Shown: positions 9,291 to 20,500 of the stretch, piece by piece
Position numbering within the stretch: position 1 is the stretch's first letter
Layout: each line of letters begins with the position of its first letter
Source of the DNA: Timema cristinae
Taxonomy: Eukaryota; Arthropoda; Insecta; Phasmatodea; Timematidae
Reading direction: 5' to 3'
Assembly (NCBI GenBank): GCA_039000515.1
Contig: JBCFYV010005452.1
Coordinates: 1 to 64,000, forward strand
Length of the DNA: 64,000 nt
Notes under the pieces: model-generated
Databases searched by the model: none
Told to the model about the DNA's origin: nothing
The model's input: the letters and a program-made list of their open reading frames with translations, nothing else
Position numbers and translations under genes: made by a program

Positions 9291-12200
9291 GAAGAATTTT
9301 TACATTACATTTTAAGAGGTTTTTAAAAAAACCCGGGAAAAGTGGGAAAGTTGGGAGATTTTGACGGGAAAAGAAAAGGGGGTTTGGGGGGATTTTGGGC
9401 AAGTTTGCTTGAAATTTTTTTTTTTTTTAAACTAAATCTAGTTTTATTTTGGGGAAGCCATTGGGGGAACAAGTTCTCGTCTTAGTTTTAGAGTTGTTTT
9501 TAGTTTGCTGTTTAAGAATCCTCCCGAGCCAGAGGAAAAGGCCCTTTTTAGGGTATGCCGGGGGACTATAGGTGGAAAAAATTCCCCCCCCCCCCCCCCC
9601 CTTCCAATAAATTAATTAACACATTTAAATTTTTTTAATTTGTCTAATTTCAAAATTTTTAAAAATTTGGCAAAAAAAAACTAAGAGGGAAAAATTTTTT
9701 GGAGCAAAGTAACCTCAAAACAACCCCAAAATTTTTAAAAAGTGATTTTTGGGGGGAAAAATTTTAAATTTGACGCATTTTTCTTTTTTTTTTGAAAAAA
9801 AAAAAAAAAAATTTAAAAAAATAATTTTTTTTGAAGGGGTTTTAGGGAAAAAACAATTAATTTTCCCCTTTTATATAACTTTAAAAAAATACTGTGAAAA
9901 AAAAGGTTTAAATTTGGGGTTTTAATTTTTCTGTTTTAAAAATTTGGGATTTTTGAATGCAATAATAAATTGCAGTAAACTTAATTTTAGAATATTTTTT
10001 AAAAAATTTTTGGGAAAGGTTATTTTAAAGAAAATTTTTTTTGTTTTTGTGCACTTTTAAAACATTTATGACGGAAAGATTTTAAATTTACTTCTTTTTA
10101 ATTAAAGTTCCTTTTGATTGATAAAATTGGAAAAAGTTGTTTTTGATTTTCTTTCTTTTGTCATTGTTGTTCCTGTGTAGGGGGCCTTTGAGCTTTAATT
10201 TTGACAAAGACTGATCTGCTAAAGATACAACTAAAAAGGGAAATTTTTAATAAAATGCGAAAAAGCAACAAAAATATTAGCATAAAACAACCCTTTTTGT
10301 CCTTTTGAAGTAAAAGTGGTTTTGCATCTTTAAAAAAACCCCTTTTTAGATTTAGCTGAAAAAACCCTTTTTGCCCCCACATCTTTAGTTTTTGGGCAAA
10401 CCCTTCACTTTCAATATCACTGTTTAAAAATTCTGTGCCTTTTTCGCCTTCAAACCCTTGACAAAGGGAAAAAAGGGTTTTTTTAGTTCAATAAAAAAAG
10501 GAATTGAACTTTTGAAAACTTGGGTTTGGGCCCTTTAAAGATTGAAAAATCATAAAAAGGGGAAAAACCCAAAATGCTTTTTTGTTTGCATTTCAGCCCT
10601 TTTGATCTTAACCGAGGGCAAGGTTCGAAAAGTAACCTCCATTTGGGTGGGAAATAAAAAACTTGCATAGAAAAAAATATTGTTATTAAAATACATCTTT
10701 TAAAAAAATACAGCTTTTTAAATATGTTTCAAAAATAGTCACCATTTAAATTTTTTTTATTTGTTTATAAACGTTTCAATAAATTTAAAAAAATTCCTTT
10801 TTTCATAAAATTCCAAAAAAGGCCTGGGCACGAAACCAATTTTTTCCCCCCGGCATTTTGAAGTTTGTTTGTTTTTCCCTCCCAAAATGCTGCGACGCAA
10901 GCCCCTTTTCATTGGGGTGAAGATAAAAAAAAAACACCCTTTGGGGCCAAGTTTGGGGCTGTTTGGGGGGATGATCAAAAAACGTCCCAAATTTGAAAAA
11001 TTTCTTTAAAAGCCCCTTGGGGTTTTTCAGGGACTGTGAGGACAAGCGTTGTCATGCCCCAAAAAAAAAAACAAAGAATTTTCAGCATTACTGGAAGATT
11101 GTTTTGAATGGCTCGCTTAAAATTTCTTTTTAAGTTTTACAAATAAAACATTTTGAAAAAATGATTGTCGTACCCCGTTCCCAAATCCCCGGGATCCCAA
11201 AAAACCATTTGTCATTTAACCCTTTCTTTTTTGGGCAAAGTTTGGCGAGCTTTCTTTAGTTGCAAAGGAGAATTGGGTTTTTGGCCCCAAGCCATTTTAC
11301 TGTTGGGGTTTGTTTTTCGGCGGTTTTTCGTACGCCAACCATGTTTCGTCCCAGTCCCAATTTTTTTCAAAAAAACCCTTCCCCCTTCCACGTCGTAAAT
11401 GGGAAAAAAGGAAAAAATCTAAGGCAGAGCCCCAATTTTTTTTTTTGGTTTTTTTAAAGGACCCAAAATTGTAAGCAAATTTTTGGGAAAAACCCAAACC
11501 CAGCACGGGCCCTTTTGGTAACCCAATTTAAACAGTGACAAACCCTTTATACAAAACCCCTAAAAAGGGGAAATTTGCGGGAATTTGTTCAGAAAGTTCC
11601 AGGAGAAGGTGAATCTTCGTTTTTTCACAAAAAATGTTCGTTTAATTTTCTTGACAAGATCATTACTCAAAAAAATAAGGGAAAAGGCCCCACCACTCCT
11701 CTCCCTTTATCAAAAGAATGTTTTTTTCTACCCACCCTTTTTTTTAAAAAATTTTGGACCCATTGCCCAAAACACCACCCCTTTACTCATAATGTTTGGA
11801 AAAACCGTAAAAACAGTAACCCCCTTTTAAATTTACGAAAAGAAAGTCTGCTGCTGAAAAATTTTTTGCTTAAAAAGAAAAATCTTATTACAGACGCACT
11901 TCGCAAATTTTGCCGGGAATTTTTTATTGCAGCAAATCTTTTTTTTGAAGTTTTTTTACCCAAAACGAATTTTCGCAACAAAAGAACCCCAAATTTTATA
12001 CTGTTTACAGCTGGAAAACTTTACTGAATCAAAAAGAACCAATGCCCGATGTGATAATGGCGGCGATCCGCGCACCAAAAATATAGCGCCATGCCTTAAA
12101 AATGGTTGGGTTTTCTTTCCGAACCGCCTTTTTTTAAATTTCAAAATTTCATTTGGACCCAATTAAAAGAATGCTTAGAAAAAACTTTTGTTCTAAAATT

Positions 12201-14445
12201 TAAAACCTTTTTTGACTAGAAAATAACTTTTATACAAAATGTTTCCAAGATCCAAAATTTGGGGCTTCTTTTTCTCGGTTTAACTTTTAACCCCAACTCA
12301 ATCCGGTTTTGGGGCCCCCTTTAAAGGCCCCCCGGGCCTCAGGCCAGGGGTTTCCTAGTTTTTTTTGCCTTTTATGGTAAGCCCTTCCCCCCCTGCCCTT
12401 TTGAGCATTCAAGGGTTAAGGGTAGGGGAAAAAAGTTTGGGTTTTTCCCTTGTTTGGGGTGGTTTGGGGGGGGGAAAACTTTAAATTTCCCCTTTTAGAT
12501 TTATATAATTGTTATCAAAGGGGTTATTTTTTTGTTCCCTAAAATTTCAGAAAAGGGCCCTTTGGGAAAAACAGATATACATATTTTAAAATAACAAAGG
12601 GTTAACCCTTGCCAAGTTTATTTGATTTAAAAATTAGGGTGTGTTAGTTAAAATTTCCTTGAAAAGGTGTTCCTTTTTTCTGCAAAGTTCTTGCAAATAA
12701 AGGTTTTTTTTTACCCTGGTGGCCCCCCGCATTATCTTCCCCAAAACTTTATTTAAAACCGGGTTTCCCGTGTTTTCGACACTAAAGTTTTTTGAAAACC
12801 CTTAAAAATAAAAAAGGGGCATTTTTTTTAAAGAAAGCTGAAACGCTTGTTTTCTCTGAGTAGTTTCTCCTTTGAAAAAAGGGAACTTTCCCAATTTAAA
12901 GTTTTTGAAATACCCTCTTAATTTTGTAGTTTTTTAATTTATGTATATAAATTTTAAAACTTTTTTCTTTTTTATCTCCAATTTAAAAGAAGCAAGAATT
13001 TTGAAAACTTTAAATGGTTTGGAAAATTCCAAAATTTTCCTTCAGATGGCCTTCATTTTTTTTTGTAAAAGGGATTTTAAAGAATTTGGCCCCCTTTTTG
13101 TTTTTATTTTTGAATTTGAAAAAATTTTTTAACTAAGAAACACAGGCTTTTACCCCCCCAAAAAATTAAAAATAATAAAAAAACTGAAAAAAATCCGTAA
13201 ACATATAAGCCCCTTTTAAAGTTCAAATGTTATTTTAAAGCTTTAATTGTTATTTCGGGTTTTAAATATAAAAGTTTATGTTAAAGTTTTTTTTGTATTT
13301 TTGATCAAAATTAAATTTTTCAATGTTATATGTGTTTTTTGTCCAAAAAAAGATTGGTAGTTAACCCCTGTTACAAATCCCTCAACAGAACCCGAAACGG
13401 GTTTTTCAGATTTTAGTACCCCTCAACAACCAAAGTTACCAAAACAGAAAAAAAAAAAACTAATCATTTAACAGCAGAAAGGGAAAAACTAAAAAATATC
13501 TTAGAAAATTTTGCATTGATTTATTTTTTTTTTAATAATTGAAAAAAAAAAAAACCAGTTTAGCAATCAGCTTTAAAAGGTGAAATCATTTTTTGGTTTT
13601 TGGGATTGATTTTAGTAAGGGGAGAACCCAACATTTTTAGCTAAGGTAAATTTAAAAATTTTCTTATAAAGTAAAATAGGATGCATTCAAAAAAATTTTT
13701 GGGGTGAAATTTTCTTTTTCCATTTAAAAACAGCATTTACCTAATATTTTTTCTACTTTGGGCTCCTTTTTAAAGGGGGGCTTCTTTGAGACTTTTTACA
13801 GTGAGCCCACAATTGTGCCCCCCAAAAATTTTAAAACAAATTTTTTGAATCTTTTTTTTTTTTATAGCACCGTTTTTTTTAAACCACCCTTTCCGGGGGG
13901 TTTTTTGCACATGTACTAAAAATTAAAGGGTAATGTGTTAGGGAAAGAGTTTAAATTTTTAATTTTAAGAGGAAGTTTTACCCACATTTGCACCCAAGGG
14001 AGAGTGGGGGAAATTTTTTAAGGAAAAACTACTTTTGGCATCATTAATCTCCTTTTATTTAATGTCCCAAATTTTAATTTTTTTTTTTCAACAAAAATAT
14101 ATCACACAGGCACCCCAAATTTTGGTGAAAAAGGAAAGGGGTAGACCAAAAGAAAAAAGTTTCTTTTTAACTAGAAATTCAACAGGGGCCCAAAAAAAAA
14201 GTGAGCAAAATCTTCTATTATTATTATTTTATTATTATTATTATTATTATTTATTATTGTTGTTGTTGTTGTGAAAAAATAACCCCCCCAAATTAACTTT
14301 TTTAGATTTAAAATTCATTAAACCCCTTTTTCGGCAGATACCCTAAGGTTTAGATTTTTTATCTACAATAGATATAAAACTTGGGTTTAAAAATTTCCAA
14401 AAGGGGCTGCCCTCTTTCGTGGGGATCACTTGATAGTCCCCAAAA
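9291..14445. other. Run-rich low-complexity block A, no supportable gene
   Basis: Almost every position belongs to a run of two to nine identical bases, including 18 C at 9584-9601. The longest open stretch is a 150-codon plus-strand frame at 11575-12027. It is dominated by Phe, Lys, Leu and Asn and matches no family I know. Fragments near 10440-10670 (minus) and 12000-12110 look less simple and may be damaged coding or repeat sequence. Because the texture suggests unresolved consensus, I annotate no gene here. Confidence 0.5.
14214..14272. repeat. Microsatellite (ATT)n followed by (TTG)n
   Basis: About 14 ATT units run into five TTG units. They explain the Tyr/Leu-rich tail of an apparent frame that crosses this site. 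Confidence 0.9.
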
Positions 14446-14647
14446 AGATGTTATAAAAAAAAAGACTGACTCATGGCCCTTGGCCCTTTCTCAAAGAACC
14501 CCGCGACAATTTGTTGCAAGTCTGGTAACCTACCTCCCCTCCAGATACCTTGATAGATTTCCTTACCTTACATGGAGATGTATTTTAAATTCGGCTCCCT
14601 AGTGGTTTTCCCAACTCACATAAGCACTCATTATTTTGTAGATATTG

Positions 14648-14676
14648 AATAAAGTTTGGATTTGGTGTGTGTGTGT
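14648..14676 (+). promoter_or_regulatory. Possible polyadenylation signal with GT-rich downstream element
   Basis: AATAAA at 14648-14653 is followed within 8 bases by TTTGGTGTGTGTGTG. This is the arrangement of a cleavage/polyadenylation site. The GT run is also simply the start of a microsatellite, so this may be chance or a retroelement end. Confidence 0.3.
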
Positions 14677-14716
14677 TATATATATATATATATATAGAGA
14701 AGAGAGAGAGAGAGAG
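14664..14716. repeat. Compound microsatellite (GT)n(TA)n(GA)n
   Basis: About six GT, ten TA and nine GA units lie in succession, with the same order of motifs as the microsatellite at 8248-8321. Confidence 0.92.
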
Positions 14717-14998
14717 TTAATTTGGTATTTTCAAGCATACACTTTTCTGCAAGGTAAGAGGCTGCACTGTGCTTAGGTATGTCTTACTAATTTCCCAATT
14801 TCTGTTTCGGTCTTAAAAATATCTTATTAAAATTGCTCTTTCTTTATTTTTAAAATTAATTAAATTCGTTACCCCTCGTGTTATTCTTGTATATATATAA
14901 TATCATTGGGTTAGAGTTGTTGTCTAATTTAAAAAAATAAACTATCTTAACTAATACTAATTTGATTTGTAGCAATTTTAGCTAAAAGTCAAATCAAA

Positions 14999-15142
14999 AT
15001 GGGCAAGTCAACAACAAAAACACTTACCCAACCTCACCGTCCAGGCTATGTACGAACTAGTAACAACACGTCTGGCCGCATTATCAGCCCGCGAACAACT
15101 GTAGCAAAGTCCAGTATTATTCTTCGTTTTTCTAGAGATTGA
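14999..15142 (+). CDS. Small open reading frame, unidentified
   Basis: The ATG at 14999 sits in a good eukaryotic start context (AAAATGG) and opens 47 codons to TGA at 15140-15142. It begins MGKSTTKTLTQPHRPGYV. The product is basic and Ser/Thr-rich, with SGRIISPRTTVAKS in its middle and no signal peptide, membrane segment or recognised domain. The frame is more GC-rich and codon-diverse than its surroundings, and a TTTGTAG that could be a splice acceptor lies about 30 bases upstream (ending at 14972). It ends exactly where the 142-bp tandem repeat begins. It may be a first coding exon, a retroelement ORF start, or chance. Confidence 0.22.
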   Translation: MGKSTTKTLTQPHRPGYVRTSNNTSGRIISPRTTVAKSSIILRFSRD

Positions 15143-15450
15143 GTTAACTTTGAACGACTTAACTTGTGAATTGTATTTCACAATTAATTTGGTAATGATT
15201 TACTTGGGATAATTCATTAATAATATAATCATATTATTCAAAATTAGTAATGTTATGCGTTATGCTTGGTATTCATTAACATTGAATTAACTAAAACTAC
15301 TTAACTTGTGAATTGTATTTCACAAATAATTAGGTAATGATTTACTTGGGAGAGTTCATAAATAATATTATATAGTAATAATCAAATTTAGTAATGCTAT
15401 GCATTATGCTATGCATTATGCTTTTTTAATTCATAAACAAAGAATTAACT
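15141..15450. repeat. Two-copy tandem repeat, about 142-bp unit
   Basis: Unit 1 starts near 15141 (AGTTAACTTT...) and unit 2 near 15284 (AATTAACTAA...). The core beginning ACTTAACTTGTGAATTG starts at 15157 and recurs at 15299, a 142-bp shift. Both units continue with GGTAATGATTTACTTGGGA and end in the TATGC(A/G)TTATGC region. Unit 2 has its TATGC(A/G)TTATGC end extended by an extra 12-bp GCTATGCATTAT. A third partial start (AATTAACTTT) lies at 15442, where the clean island ends. Confidence 0.85.
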
Positions 15451-15460
15451 TTTTTTTTGC

Positions 15461-16319
15461 ATAAAATTTCTATGGTTTTTTAAATGAAAACTTTTAAAAA
15501 TTTGTAAAAAAATTATTTTTTTTTTAGAGAAACCAAATTTTTAAATAGTTGCTCATATTTGATATAATGGTCCCAAATAAAATTGGGAACTTAGGGCTCT
15601 TCAGGGCAAATTAAGTTTTTTATTAAATGTATGGGGGGTTTTTTTGGTCGCCTAAATTAAACTTTTTGATTTTTAAGAATAATATAAAATTTCGAAAATT
15701 GTGAGCTATGATAGGGGAAAAAAACTAGAGATTTTTCCTTACTATTTTTTTATTGAAAATATTTTTTTACCCAAACCCAAATTTGAACAGTCTTAATGTA
15801 ATGATTCGCGGTTCTTACGAATTGTAACCCGAAGGTAATTTGCTGTTTATTGTACTAGCGTAAAAAAGTTTAAATTTTCTTCTAAATAAAATGCATTTGT
15901 TAAAATTTGGCATACATTTAAAAAATTTGCTATTTTTGATTTGGGAAATTTTTTTAAATAAAAATTTTTTAAGCCATTTTAAACCCTTAGGTTTGGAAAG
16001 TACACTACCCAAAGGCCCCCCAAATTTTTTGTGTTTCAATTTTATCCTGTATATAAATAATTTTATATATTTTTGAAGGGGGACCGTAATTTTTTTCCCA
16101 TCTAGGATTGATTTTCGTGCACTGGGGATTTATAAATGTACCCAGCATTTTAAAAACATTAACTCACAACGGGCTCACTCCTATTTTTTTTTTTAACCTT
16201 TTTTAAAAAAATATTAATTTTATTTTTTCTTTTTGTTTTTTGGGGCCCCTCTAATTTGAGAGCTAGTGCCCAAAACAAACTTTGTTCTTTCTAATGAACC
16301 CCCATTATTTTTAAAAAAT
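15461..16319. other. Run-rich block, nothing recognisable
   Basis: Run-dominated AT-rich sequence between the clean island and the first 4.2-kb repeat copy. No gene, RNA or repeat boundary can be supported. Confidence 0.5.
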
Positions 16320-19300
16320 CTTTCTTGCTTTTTGGTTTTGAAATGTCCTTTAAAGGGGCCCTCCCTTTAACCCCCTCGGGCGGTGTTTGAGCTTTCACTA
16401 TCAAAAAAAGATGGCGTTGCTAAATTTTACAAACGGGTTTGGTTTCCCCAACCAATCATTTTGGCAGAATTACGGGTTTGTTTAAAAAATTTTGGGAGAC
16501 GGGCAACCTCGACCATTAAAAAAAAAAAGGGCCCGCAAGCAAACTTTTCCCAAGAACTGAGGGGAGTAAGAAAGTGTATTTCGGGAAACCTAAAAGTGGG
16601 GGGTAGGCGACTAAGTTTGACTAAACGTGGGGAGAAATAACTCAAGATCCCAATCACCCCTCTCGAGCAGAAAAAATTGGGCCTACCCAAATTCCAGTCA
16701 CCCTAGACTCCTTTAACCTTGAAAGTACCATTTTTTTAATTTATAACCTTTTAAAATCCCAAATTTTTAGTACTATTTTTTGTCCCAAATTTGAAACACA
16801 AAAAAAAATTTTTTTACCCGAAATTTCGTTTTGAGAAATTTAAAACCATATCAACTGGTGTATCCGGGTTAATGCTGTGAAACCGTTTTTTTGTTTTTTT
16901 TTTTTGGGCCAAAGTTTTGTCAAGTTTAGTACCATTTTGTACCACAAAAAAAAAAGTTTTCCCCATACCTTTTTTGAGAAATTACATATCAACGTGGTGA
17001 CTCCGGGGTTAATGCTTTTGTACCACTTTTAAATTTTTTGGAACTTTTTTTGATGCCACATTTTTGTACCCTTTACCCATTTTTGATTTAATTTTAGCTA
17101 TAAAAATTTAGTATCCGGGTAAATGCGGCTGTACCCCTTTTTGTTTTTTTGAACTTTTTTTGATCCCAAAAGGGTTTTGTACAGTTATGAAACCTTTTTG
17201 GACCACAAGGAGAAAGTTTTTTTACCCGTCCCCCTTTTTGAGTAATTAGCATATCAAAGTGTCACGTGACCCGGGGTTAAAATGCGTTGTACCACTTTTT
17301 AAATTTTTTTTAAAATAAATATCGGGTGGGGGGGAGTGATAAATAATAATGTAAAAACTTATTTACAAGAAAAATTTTTTTTAATGAAAAATTTAGAGAA
17401 AACTTATTTTTGAAGTTTTTGTCACAAAACATAATAAATAACCTTTACGAAAAGGGGAAATTGTACTTACGATTTTGTCGTAAAAATTTTTTATTTGATT
17501 TTATTTTTAGTAAGCAGGTATAATAAAAAAAAAACAAAAATTTTAATGTCCAATTTTTGGGGCCACTGTTTTTGGTTTTAATTTTTTAAAAATTTTAAAA
17601 AGGCAAAGGGAGGCAAAAAAATTTTTTTAAAAGCATTTTTCTTTTTCAAAGGGACAATAAAAATTTAAAGACTATAAATATACCTGTTTTTTATTACTGA
17701 TATCACCACGTCATACTACCTTTTCATGCTAAAAAACCATATATGAAAACAAATTTGGGGTTTCGAAAATGAGGAAAAACCCTTTGAAAAGGTTATCTCC
17801 CCCAATTTTTTTTTTGGGAAAATTGGGAAAAAATTTGGGGAAAAACACCCTAAAATAGACCCGACCGGGTTTTCACCCCAATGCACCGCTAACCAAAAGG
17901 CCCAAATTTAACATTTTTAAGGAAAACCTTAGACCACTCCCCCACTAAAGGGGGTATCTTTTTTTAATACAGTGTTTACATTTTTTCGAACATCTATATT
18001 TTTTTACAAAATTTTTCCCAGAAATAAATTTTTTTTTGGAAAAAATTTTTTATCCTAGGGTAGATTTTAATTTGAGAAAAAACTCCAGGGGTTTTCAGCC
18101 GAAACGGGTTTTAAATCCCAAATTTCGAGGGCTCCCGGGTATGGGGCAAAGTTTGTGCCAACTTTTTAAAATGTGAGGGTCCCATTTTGGTTTACACAAC
18201 AGCCCCCCCAGACTTCTACCCATTTTCTAGACTGAAGCGTTTACTTTTTCATTCAAAAAAACTCCTCTTTTTCCCCACAGTTGTTTTTGGGGGGTTCCTT
18301 TTCAGACCCCACTGTTTCACAGACAAATTTTAGGGCGCGGGGATCGCTTGGGACTTCAGGATCAAAAATCCATAAATCGACCCTATAAAACAAGGCGGTG
18401 GGATATAAAAATTTTTTATTTTACTTTATGGCAAAAGGGAAACACAAAATTCATTAAGTTTAAGGGTTTAAAAAATTTTTTTTTCCCTTATCTTTCGGCT
18501 TCTTTCGGGTCAATTTTGCTAAAGGCTATGACTGAGCAATGATGGCGTAAATTAATCACCCCTAGTAATTTTGACTATTCGTTTTCCCTTTTAAAGGTTA
18601 AAATTACTTAGTAACAAAGCGGGGAAAAACAACTGGGCCCAAGGCACAAGAGATTTTAAAACAAAACAATAATTCTTTAACAGAGTGTTAGAAACCCATT
18701 TATTTTCAGCTAAAGTTTTTTTTTAAAAAAAAAGTACTTGAAATACAAAATTTTTTTGCTGCATTTTTATATAGAAATTTTATTTTTTACTTAATTTTGA
18801 TTTATTTCACATAAAAAAATAGTATCGCTCCCCCATCCTTGTACTTAAAAATAAAAAAGGGATACCTAAAGGGCCATTTAAAAAAGCTTACCAAAAAAAA
18901 TTACCCTTTAAAAACAAGCATTAAAATAATAAATTTATATTTTGATTTTCTTTGTGCCCCCTTTTTTCAAAACACTTACCCAAAAGGGATAAAAAAATAA
19001 TATTTTTTTTAAAAAACTTCCCACCTCAAAATTTATACAATCCTTTGGGATTTTTTTTTTGGGAAGAAAAAAGGGTTTCCCAAATTGTTTTAATTATAAA
19101 AAAAGTAATCACTTTGGGGTTTACTTATTTTTTCAAAACCCCGATACATTTTTTTCCCCAAAACGAGAGCACAAATCCCGAAAAAGCAAAAGGTTAAAAT
19201 TTTAAAGTAATCACTTTTAAAAAATCAAATTTAAAAAAAAAATTAAAATTTTTCACATTTTGACTCCCAAAAATTTTCGTTCATTAACTTTTTAAAAAAT

Positions 19301-20500
19301 AATTTAAACCCCAAAGTCAAACGGATTTCAAATCCTAGACCGTAAAAAAAAAACTAGTATATAAAATTAAAACGAAACGCCCTCCAAATTACATTTAGAC
19401 CCAAATTTTATTTAAAATAACTTTTTTGATAGACGGGAATGTTTTTTTTTATTTATTATAATAGGGGTTTAAAAAAATTAAATTTGTCCCGTATTTTCAT
19501 TATTTTTTGAATAAAAACACTTATTATTAAAAACGTGAAGTCCCAAAATGAGAAAACCCAAAAAGAATTAAAAAGGATAAAAGTGAAAAAATTTTACATA
19601 TTTTACGCCTCATTAAAATAAGGGCAATTCATAAAACTTTGGGTATAGGGAAAACCCAGTGGTTTTAAATTTTTGAAAATAAGGGTTATCACTAAGTAAT
19701 ACTCTCATTGTATAATTGGGACCAACTATATTTTTTCACACAGCGGGAAAAACTTTGTGAGTATTTTAGTTACAAAAATTATTAAGTTTGTATTTTAAAA
19801 TTTTCCCCCAAAATTTTTCAAAATTTGGGGACATTCCCCTTCTATAATAACTACAAGGTTTTAAACTGTTTCTTTGACCCCAATAAGGTCACAGAAAAAA
19901 TTTTAAAACCCCTCCATTTTGCCCCCCCTGCTTTTTCCCGATACAGCGGGTTACCAACGTTTCCCAAAATGATACTACTTAAAAATTTTGGGGTTAATGA
20001 TCATACAAACGGCACCTATTTTTTCACTAAAAAACTATTTCAGAAGGAAAATTGTAAAAAAAAACCTTTATTTTAAACTAGAGTTTTCCATTTGGGGATT
20101 CGTTAGACCTCAATATCGCGGGGTTTATTGAAAAAAAAACCCAAAAAAAAAAATTTTTTTTAAAAAAAAGAAAAAGAAATTTTTTTCCTTTAAATAAATT
20201 TTAAAAACCCAAACACTCTAGCTTAACTGAAAAAAAAATAAAAAAATCTTTTAATAATTTTTGTTTTCCCATTTAAAAAAGAAATTGAAAGGGAAACTTT
20301 TTTAATGAAAATTTTTTAAAATAACAATTTTTGGGCATGGTTTAAAAAATTTCCCAAAAAGGAATTATAAAAAGAAGCCCAAAATATTTTTTACCCAAAT
20401 AAAAAACACAACAATTTTAAATTTAATTTAAATTAAATTTTTTTTTTTTTAAATTTTTTTTTTTAAAACCGTGCTTTTTTGGGTAGGCAGAGCCTTTAAA
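16320..20500 (+). repeat. 4.2-kb long direct repeat, copy 1
   Basis: This is homologous along its length to 23470-27745 in the same orientation. Anchor pairs include the CGGTGTTT...CACTATCA start (16381 and 23532), GGGGAGAAA (16629 and 23763), GAAGTTTTTG (17412 and 24693), ATGACTGAGCAATGA (18527 and 25810), AACACTTATTATTAAAAACG (19515 and 26737) and GTGC..TT.TGGGTAGGCA (20471 and 27721). It holds four units of an internal tandem array. No open frame is shared by the two copies, so it carries no gene I can support. The flanks of the two copies are unrelated, which fits two insertions of one mobile element better than a simple tandem duplication. The element type is unknown. Confidence 0.85.
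16735..17315 (+). repeat. Internal tandem array of copy 1, four units of about 135 bp
   Basis: Each unit contains 'TTTGAG(T/A)AATTA..CATATCAA.GTG', then 'TCCGGGTTAATGC.GTTGTACC', then a T-rich segment with TTTTGTACCA. The TTAATGC marker falls at about 16869, 17009, 17120 and 17277. Confidence 0.8.

Larger units (their letters stand above)
14446..15460. other. Island of normal-complexity sequence
   Basis: Between two run-rich blocks this kilobase has mixed bases and no excess of runs. It holds a possible polyadenylation site (14648-14676), a compound microsatellite (14664-14716), a 47-codon frame (14999-15142) and a two-copy tandem repeat (15141-15450). A plus-strand frame covering 14381-14602 ends ...RFPYLTWRCILNSAP, shortly before the AATAAA, and could be the tail of a decayed retroelement. 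I cannot name a family. Confidence 0.45.

Noticed and set aside
9584..9601. Poly-C and other long homopolymers as regulatory or G-quadruplex sites
   Set aside because: They lie in the run-rich texture, where homopolymer length cannot be trusted.
14035..14274. 79-codon plus-strand frame with a GRPK AT-hook-like motif and a Leu/Tyr tail
   Set aside because: The tail is the translated (ATT)n microsatellite and the basic part lies in run-rich DNA. No AT-hook protein context is present.
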